Part shown: positions 32,400 to 37,097 of the stretch, one piece after another
How positions within the stretch are numbered: position 1 is the first letter of the stretch
Layout of the letters: each line of letters opens with the position of its first letter
Source of the DNA: CAZXVW01 sp964644025
GTDB lineage: Bacteria; Acidobacteriota; Terriglobia; Bryobacterales; Bryobacteraceae
DNA: 37,097 nucleotides
NCBI GenBank assembly: GCA_964644025.1
Contig: CAZXVW010000015.1
Location: 1-37,097 of the forward strand
Direction: 5' to 3'
Notes under the pieces: model-generated
The model's database searches: none
Seen by the model: the letters and a program-made list of their open reading frames with translations, nothing else
Told to the model about the DNA's origin: nothing
Position numbers and translations under genes: made by a program

Positions 32400-34154
32400 A
32401 TGAGGCTCACCGGACTCGGAACACTCGTACTCGGGCTGGCCGCCGCCGCCATGCCGGCGGCCGCAGGCGTCCAACGATCCGGCGGCGATGAGGCAGCGGC
32501 CGGGCAACGGCTGCAATGGTTCCGCGAAGCGAAATTCGGCATGTTCATCCATTGGGGGCCGTACTCGAACCTGGCCGGGGAATGGAAGGGCCGGCGGGTC
32601 AAGGTCGGCGAAAACGCCGAGTGGATCATGCACATCCTCCAGATCCCGGTGGCCGAGTACCGCGAAGCGGCGCGCCGGTTCAACCCGGTCAAGTTCGACG
32701 CCGAGGCGTGGGTGAAGCTGGCCGCCCGGACGGGAATGAAATACCTGGTGATTACGGCCAAGCACCACGACGGCTTCGCCATGTACCACTCTAAGGTGAG
32801 TCGATACAACATCGTGGACTGGACGCCGTTCGGCCGCGACCCGCTTCAGGAGCTGGCCGTGGCCTGCCGGAAGCACGGCATTCGGTTCTGTGTCTACTAC
32901 TCCCACCGCGAAGACTGGAACGAGCCGGATGCCTACGGCAACTTCTGGGATTTTGACAAATCCAAGAAAGACTTCGGGAAGTACCTGGAGGAGAAGTCCA
33001 AACCGCAGGTCCGGGAGCTGCTGACCGGCTACGGCCCGCTCGGCCTCATCTGGTTCGACCGCGGGTTGTACACCCCCCGCCAGGCCCGGGAATTCGTCGA
33101 GCTGGTTCACACTCTTCAGCCCCGCTGCCTGATTAACGGACGGGTCGGCAACTACGGCCAGGAGCTGATGGGCGACTACCAGGACATGAACGACAATGGC
33201 ATGCCGCCCGGCGGCATCGAGGAGTACTGGGAGACGCCGCAGACGCTGAACGAGACCTGGGGGTACAGCAAGTTCGACCACCGGTGGAAATCGTCCCGCG
33301 CCGTCATCCGGCGGCTGGTGGAAATCGTGAGCAAGGGCGGGAACTACCTGCTCAACATCGGGCCGAAAGGCGACGGCACGATTCCAACGCCCACGCTGTC
33401 GATTCTCGATCGCGTGGGAAGCTGGGTCCGATGGAACGGCGAGAGCATCTACGGCGCCTCGGCCGGTCCGTTCCCGAGACTGGATTGGGGCTACTGCACG
33501 GTGAAGCAAAGCAAGCTCTACTTGCACGTGTTTGACTGGCCCAAAGACGGCGTTCTCCGGCTCAGCGGTCTTCGGAACGGTGCTGGGCGGGCATATCCGC
33601 TGTTGGAACCCTCCCACGCTCTGGAGGTGCGCAAACAAGGCTCGACGGTCTCGATCCGCTTGCCGGAGCAGCCACTGGACGCCGACGATACGGTGATTGT
33701 TCTGGAAATCGACGGGACGCCAGAGGTTGACCCGCCGGTGGTAGTTCAGCATGGCGGCTCCGCCGTGAAGCTGGATTACCTGACCGCTGTCACCTCGGGC
33801 CGGGCGGTGAAGCGGTTCAACCGGGTGGGCAAGTTCCACATCTCGAAGTGGACGGCGCCGGGCGACAGCGCTTCCTGGCGGTTCCGGATCAACCGGGCGG
33901 GACGTTATGACGTGTTTCTCCGTTACGCCGCCCGCGGCGACCAGGCGGGCGGGGAGTACCGCGTCACAGTCGGCCCACAGCAGTTTGCCGGAACCGTTGA
34001 AAACACCGGCGACTGGTACGAATACAAGGAGTTCCACCTGGGGAGCGTTGAATTCGGCCAGGCCGGCGAATATGCCGTCCGGATCCAGCCGGCGGCTGCG
34101 GTTGGCCGCGACCTCATGTACTTCCAATCCATCCGGCTTCAGCCGGCGCGGTGA
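32400..34154 (+). CDS. Secreted alpha-L-fucosidase, GH29
   Basis: The 584-residue protein hydrolyses terminal alpha-L-fucose. It has a signal peptide (LTGLGTLVLGLAAAAMPAAAG). The GH29 barrel is seen in KFGMFIHWGPYSNLAGEW, YLVITAKHHDGFAMYHSKVS and GIRFCVYYSHREDWNEP, with the nucleophile Asp220 in GLIWFDRG and the family stretch GGNYLLNIGPKGDGTIP. A C-terminal beta-rich region follows (about 360-584), with a second lectin/CBM-like unit from about 450. GH29 nucleophile motifs are usually WFDG; here Arg follows the Asp. The ATG sits where a leaderless transcript from 32383-32395 would begin; no Shine-Dalgarno is visible. The divergent partner is the small gene ending at 32076. Confidence 0.9.
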   Translation: MRLTGLGTLVLGLAAAAMPAAAGVQRSGGDEAAAGQRLQWFREAKFGMFIHWGPYSNLAGEWKGRRVKVGENAEWIMHILQIPVAEYREAARRFNPVKFDAEAWVKLAARTGMKYLVITAKHHDGFAMYHSKVSRYNIVDWTPFGRDPLQELAVACRKHGIRFCVYYSHREDWNEPDAYGNFWDFDKSKKDFGKYLEEKSKPQVRELLTGYGPLGLIWFDRGLYTPRQAREFVELVHTLQPRCLINGRVGNYGQELMGDYQDMNDNGMPPGGIEEYWETPQTLNETWGYSKFDHRWKSSRAVIRRLVEIVSKGGNYLLNIGPKGDGTIPTPTLSILDRVGSWVRWNGESIYGASAGPFPRLDWGYCTVKQSKLYLHVFDWPKDGVLRLSGLRNGAGRAYPLLEPSHALEVRKQGSTVSIRLPEQPLDADDTVIVLEIDGTPEVDPPVVVQHGGSAVKLDYLTAVTSGRAVKRFNRVGKFHISKWTAPGDSASWRFRINRAGRYDVFLRYAARGDQAGGEYRVTVGPQQFAGTVENTGDWYEYKEFHLGSVEFGQAGEYAVRIQPAAAVGRDLMYFQSIRLQPAR

Positions 34155-34277
34155 CGCGCCCCATCGTTCCACGCCGGTCATCCGCGCCCCGCCTGAGATC
34201 GCCAAGGATGGAAGACCCCGGGGCCGCGAACTCCTGCTTCCGATGACGTGCCTGCGGTGCGAGGGAAAGGAGAGGCG

Positions 34278-35492
34278 GTGCGATCGTACAATAGGATGGT
34301 GGCGAACATCTCCATCGACGAACAGATCTCATACATCCGCAAGGGTTTGGCGGAACTGATCCGCGAGGAAGACCTCCGCGAGCGTCTTGCCCTGGGACGT
34401 CCGCTGAAGGTGAAGGTGGGCTTCGACCCCACGGCGCCGGACCTTCACCTGGGCCACACGGTGCTGATCCGTAAGATGCGGCACTTTCAGGATCTGGGAC
34501 ACACCGTCTATTTCGTCATCGGCGACATGACCGGACTGATCGGGGATCCTTCGGGGCGTAACACCGCCCGGCCACCCATGACCCGGGAACAGATCGCCGA
34601 GAACGCGGAAACGTACAAGTCCCAGGTTTTCAAGATCCTAGATCCGGACAAGACCGAGGTCCGCTTCAACAGCCAGTGGCTGGAGCCGCTGCGGTTCCCG
34701 GACATCATCCGCCTGGCTTCCCGCTACACCGTAGCCCGCTTGCTCGAGCGCGACGACTTCGCTTCCCGCTTCAGCAAGAACACGCCGATCTCGGTTCACG
34801 AACTGCTCTATCCCCTGGCCCAGGCCTATGATTCGGTGGCGCTGCACTGCGATGTGGAGCTCGGCGGCACGGACCAGAAGTTCAACCTGCTGGTGGGCCG
34901 GGAGATCCAGCGCGACTATGGCCAGCCCCCTCAGATCGTTGGCACGGTGCCGATTCTGGAAGGACTGGACGGGATAGAGAAGATGTCCAAGTCCAAGGGA
35001 AACGCGATCGGCATTACCGAGAAGCCCGAGGAGATGTTTAGCAAGATCATGTCCATCAGCGACGAGCTGATGTGGCGCTATTACGAGTTGCTTACCGACA
35101 GCAGCCTGGCCGAGATCGGCCGGATGAAGCAGCGCGTGGCCGCGGGAGATCTTCATCCCAAGCAAGCCAAGACCGAGCTGGCCCGGCGGATCGTGGCGGA
35201 TTTTCACTCGGCGGCCGAAGCCGAGCGCGCCGCCGCGGAGTGGCAGCGCGTGGTGGGCGGCGGGCAGGTGCCGGCCGACATCCGCACCGTCCGGCTGGAG
35301 GGCGGCAATCTGCGCATCGACAAGGTCCTGGCCCGGAGCGGATTGGCTCCCTCGGTTGCGGAAGCCACCCGGAAGCTTAAGGCAGGCGCGGTCGAGGTTG
35401 ACGGAAACAAGGTCACCAGCTTCATTACACTGGCCTCTCCCGGGGAATACATTATCCGGCTTGGGCGGAACTGGAGACGCGTGATCGCGTAA
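34278..35492 (+). CDS. tyrS: Tyrosyl-tRNA synthetase
   Basis: TyrS attaches tyrosine to tRNA-Tyr. Class I signatures are HLGHTVL (residues about 57-63) and KMSKS (about 235-239). Also visible are IGDMTGLIGDPSGRN and the tyrosine-binding region GGTDQKFNLLVGREIQ. A C-terminal S4 RNA-binding domain (about 340-404) ends at RLGRNWRRVIA. The length, 404 residues, is normal. GTG 34278 is chosen because AAAGGAG lies five bases upstream; ATG 34296 is in frame and would give 398 residues. The permease gene follows after six bases. The 141-base gap upstream of 34296 shows no other feature. Confidence 0.94.
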   Translation: MRSYNRMVANISIDEQISYIRKGLAELIREEDLRERLALGRPLKVKVGFDPTAPDLHLGHTVLIRKMRHFQDLGHTVYFVIGDMTGLIGDPSGRNTARPPMTREQIAENAETYKSQVFKILDPDKTEVRFNSQWLEPLRFPDIIRLASRYTVARLLERDDFASRFSKNTPISVHELLYPLAQAYDSVALHCDVELGGTDQKFNLLVGREIQRDYGQPPQIVGTVPILEGLDGIEKMSKSKGNAIGITEKPEEMFSKIMSISDELMWRYYELLTDSSLAEIGRMKQRVAAGDLHPKQAKTELARRIVADFHSAAEAERAAAEWQRVVGGGQVPADIRTVRLEGGNLRIDKVLARSGLAPSVAEATRKLKAGAVEVDGNKVTSFITLASPGEYIIRLGRNWRRVIA

Positions 35493-35498
35493 CCTCTC

Positions 35499-36725
35499 AT
35501 GCTCCCGGTGCGTGACAATCTGGGCCTGGCGCTGGATGCCATCCGGGCCCACAAGCTTCGTGCGTCACTGACCATCCTCGGGCTCACGATGGGCGTGGCC
35601 ACGCTCATCTCGGTGGTGACGATCATTCAGGGAGCAAACGTTTACGTCGAGCAGAAGATCGCCAACCTGGGTGTTGACGTCTTCCGCATTTCCCGGATGC
35701 CGTTCGTCGTGACCGATTTCTCCACCTTGCTCAAAGCCCGCCGGAACAAGCGTCTGACGCTGGAGGATATGGAGGCGATCGCCCGCCGTTGCGGTGCCTG
35801 TGAGGCCATCGGCGCTTCCCTGTCCTCCACCACACGCGCGCGCTATCGGGATCAGGAACTGGTCGACGTCCGGCTCATCGGCCAAACCGCATCCATGGTC
35901 GATATTGACACGCGCACGCTGGAACAGGGCCGCTACTTCACCCCCGTGGAGGACCAGCACGGCGCCCGGGTTTGCGTGATCGGAGCCCGGATCGCCGAAG
36001 AGCTGTTTCCGGGCATCGATCCGATCGGCCGCGCGCTTCGCGCCGGCAACACCGAGTTCCGGGTGATCGGGATCTTCGAAGAGATCGGCACGATTCTCGG
36101 CCAGGACCAGGATAACTTCCTGATCATTCCGATGGGGGCCTTCCGGCGGATGCTGGGCACGCGGCGGAGCATCGTGATCGAGGTCAAGGCCGCCGCTGGC
36201 GGAGCCGTGTTCCAGCAGGCCATTGACGAAGCGCGGTGGGTGCTGCGGGCCCGGCGCCACATTGGCCCGAAGCAGGAAGAAGATTTCTTCATCGGCACGG
36301 CTTCCAGCTATATGTCGCTGTGGGAGAGCATCAGCACCGCTTTCTTCGCCGTCTTCATCATGGTCAGCGCCATTTCCGCCATCGTCGGCGGCATCGTGAT
36401 CATGAACGTCATGCTGGTCAGCGTGACCGAGCGGACCAAGGAAATCGGCATCCGCCGGGCGTCCGGAGCCACCCGGAATGACATTCTCCGGCAGTTTCTC
36501 GCCGAGAGCGTTCTGCAGTGCCTGCTGTGCGGGGCGCTTGGCATCCTGGCCGGTTTTGCTGCGGCCATCACCCTGGAAACCTTCACCGAGTTCCCGGCCT
36601 CCGTGCAAACCGGGGTCGCCGTCCTCGGGGTGGTTCTCAGCTCGTCGATTGGCCTGTTTTTCGGCATCTATCCGGCCGTGCGGGCCGCCCGGCTGGATCC
36701 GGTGGTCGCCTTGCGGAGCGAGTAG
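35499..36725 (+). CDS. MacB/FtsX-type ABC transporter permease
   Basis: The 408-residue protein has the four-helix MacB topology. There is an N-terminal TM (RASLTILGLTMGVATLISVV), a large periplasmic domain (about 45-275) with the MacB core-like segment ARVCVIGARIAEELFPGIDP, and three C-terminal TMs around residues 280-310, 333-358 and 368-395. The segment TERTKEIGIRRASGATRNDI is the coupling-helix motif and RLDPVVALRSE a typical C-terminus. MacB permeases export peptides, lipids or drugs with a separate ATPase, which must lie elsewhere. It is six bases downstream of tyrS and two bases before a second permease. Confidence 0.88.
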   Translation: MLPVRDNLGLALDAIRAHKLRASLTILGLTMGVATLISVVTIIQGANVYVEQKIANLGVDVFRISRMPFVVTDFSTLLKARRNKRLTLEDMEAIARRCGACEAIGASLSSTTRARYRDQELVDVRLIGQTASMVDIDTRTLEQGRYFTPVEDQHGARVCVIGARIAEELFPGIDPIGRALRAGNTEFRVIGIFEEIGTILGQDQDNFLIIPMGAFRRMLGTRRSIVIEVKAAAGGAVFQQAIDEARWVLRARRHIGPKQEEDFFIGTASSYMSLWESISTAFFAVFIMVSAISAIVGGIVIMNVMLVSVTERTKEIGIRRASGATRNDILRQFLAESVLQCLLCGALGILAGFAAAITLETFTEFPASVQTGVAVLGVVLSSSIGLFFGIYPAVRAARLDPVVALRSE

Positions 36726-36727
36726 AG

Positions 36728-37097
36728 ATGACGCGCGACGAACTGCATGAGAACCTGATGGTCGCCGCGGCCGCGCTGCGCGCGCACAAGGTCCGCTCGA
36801 CTCTCACCGTGTTGGGAATCGTGATCGGGGTAACGTCGGTAATCTCGGTCGCCGCGATTATTCAGGGGTTGAACGGTTACATTGCTCACCGGGTTGAGGG
36901 GATGGGTTCGCGCACTTACTATATCTCCCGGTTCTCGATGTCGGCCAGCTTCGGGCGGCTGCCGGAAGAAATCCGGAAGCGGAAGTACCTGGAGCCTTCC
37001 GACGCCGAGTATTTGCGGGAGAGGTGCCCGTCGCTGGAAACGTTCACTGCCCTGTCCGGGCGCCCGATCGGGCCCGGCGACCCCAACGCCGACCAGC
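36728..37097 (+). CDS. Second MacB/FtsX-type permease, 3' truncated by window end
   Basis: The ATG at 36728 follows the first permease stop by two bases, and the frame is open to the end of the window (123 residues). It begins MTRDELHENLMVAAAALRAH, has the TM1 STLTVLGIVIGVTSVISVAA and continues into the periplasmic domain (EPSDAEYLRERCPSLETF). It looks like a diverged paralogue of the preceding permease, so the two may form a heterodimer. Confidence 0.85.
   Translation, partial: MTRDELHENLMVAAAALRAHKVRSTLTVLGIVIGVTSVISVAAIIQGLNGYIAHRVEGMGSRTYYISRFSMSASFGRLPEEIRKRKYLEPSDAEYLRERCPSLETFTALSGRPIGPGDPNADQ

Noticed and set aside
32385..34205. Minus-strand open frame of 606 codons
   Set aside because: Antisense to the GH29 gene, with no recognisable domain or ribosome site.
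34287..34292. TACAAT as a -10 box giving a leaderless tyrS mRNA
   Set aside because: AAAGGAG five bases before GTG 34278 is better evidence for the start, which would put TACAAT inside the gene.

Overview
The window is about 37 kb of GC-rich bacterial chromosome with dense, mostly short-spaced genes and no phage, transposon, integrase or CRISPR signal. The gene content suggests an Acidobacteriota member of the Solibacter/Bryobacter type. The signs are the C-terminal part of an Oar/Cna-like TonB-dependent receptor, several metabolic enzymes with twin-arginine (Tat)-like leaders, a hopanoid-pathway HpnE, a PhoD-like phosphatase, a sulfatase and a fucosidase. This assignment is inferred from gene families; no rRNA or other marker gene is present.

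Layout. 1-8959 (+): receptor tail, strong terminator, secreted PhoD-like metallophosphatase, then a three-gene ABC exporter operon (ATPase, permease fused to a GldG-like part, DUF4340 protein) with overlapping junctions. 9020-9096: tRNA-Arg(UCU). 9172-15610: a Hyi-like TIM-barrel protein (-), fused anthranilate synthase TrpE(G) (+), an unlisted 37-residue membrane microprotein directly abutting hpnE (+), a small Tat-leader protein (+), then pyrD-ridA (-) with a 4-base overlap. 15838-20413: hybrid histidine kinase (+), PLP decarboxylase (-) and Gfo/Idh/MocA oxidoreductase (+). 20453-25496 (-): a nucleoside-sugar-epimerase-like SDR and a compact four-gene cluster: sulfatase-like enzyme, membrane-anchored AlkP-superfamily enzyme, 64-residue ribbon-helix-helix-like protein and a three-TM protein.

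25538-34154 is a carbohydrate region: two Tat-leader enolase-superfamily dehydratase-like enzymes, a lipoprotein aldose 1-epimerase, a secreted formylglycine sulfatase and a GH29 alpha-L-fucosidase. Together they suggest use of a sulfated, fucose-containing glycan. Inside this region lie a HipA-like kinase and two small conserved-looking proteins of unknown role. 34278-37097: tyrS followed by two tandem MacB/FtsX-type permeases, the second cut by the window end.

The best candidate for an undescribed system is the AlkP / AlkP / RHH / three-TM cluster at 21527-25496. Its small protein has a very strong Shine-Dalgarno but no canonical start codon. Its last protein resembles the Oxa1/EMC3 superfamily in topology. 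Other points of interest are the 37-residue microprotein coupled to hpnE and the symmetric divergent promoter at 32383-32395, which appears to give a leaderless fucosidase mRNA.
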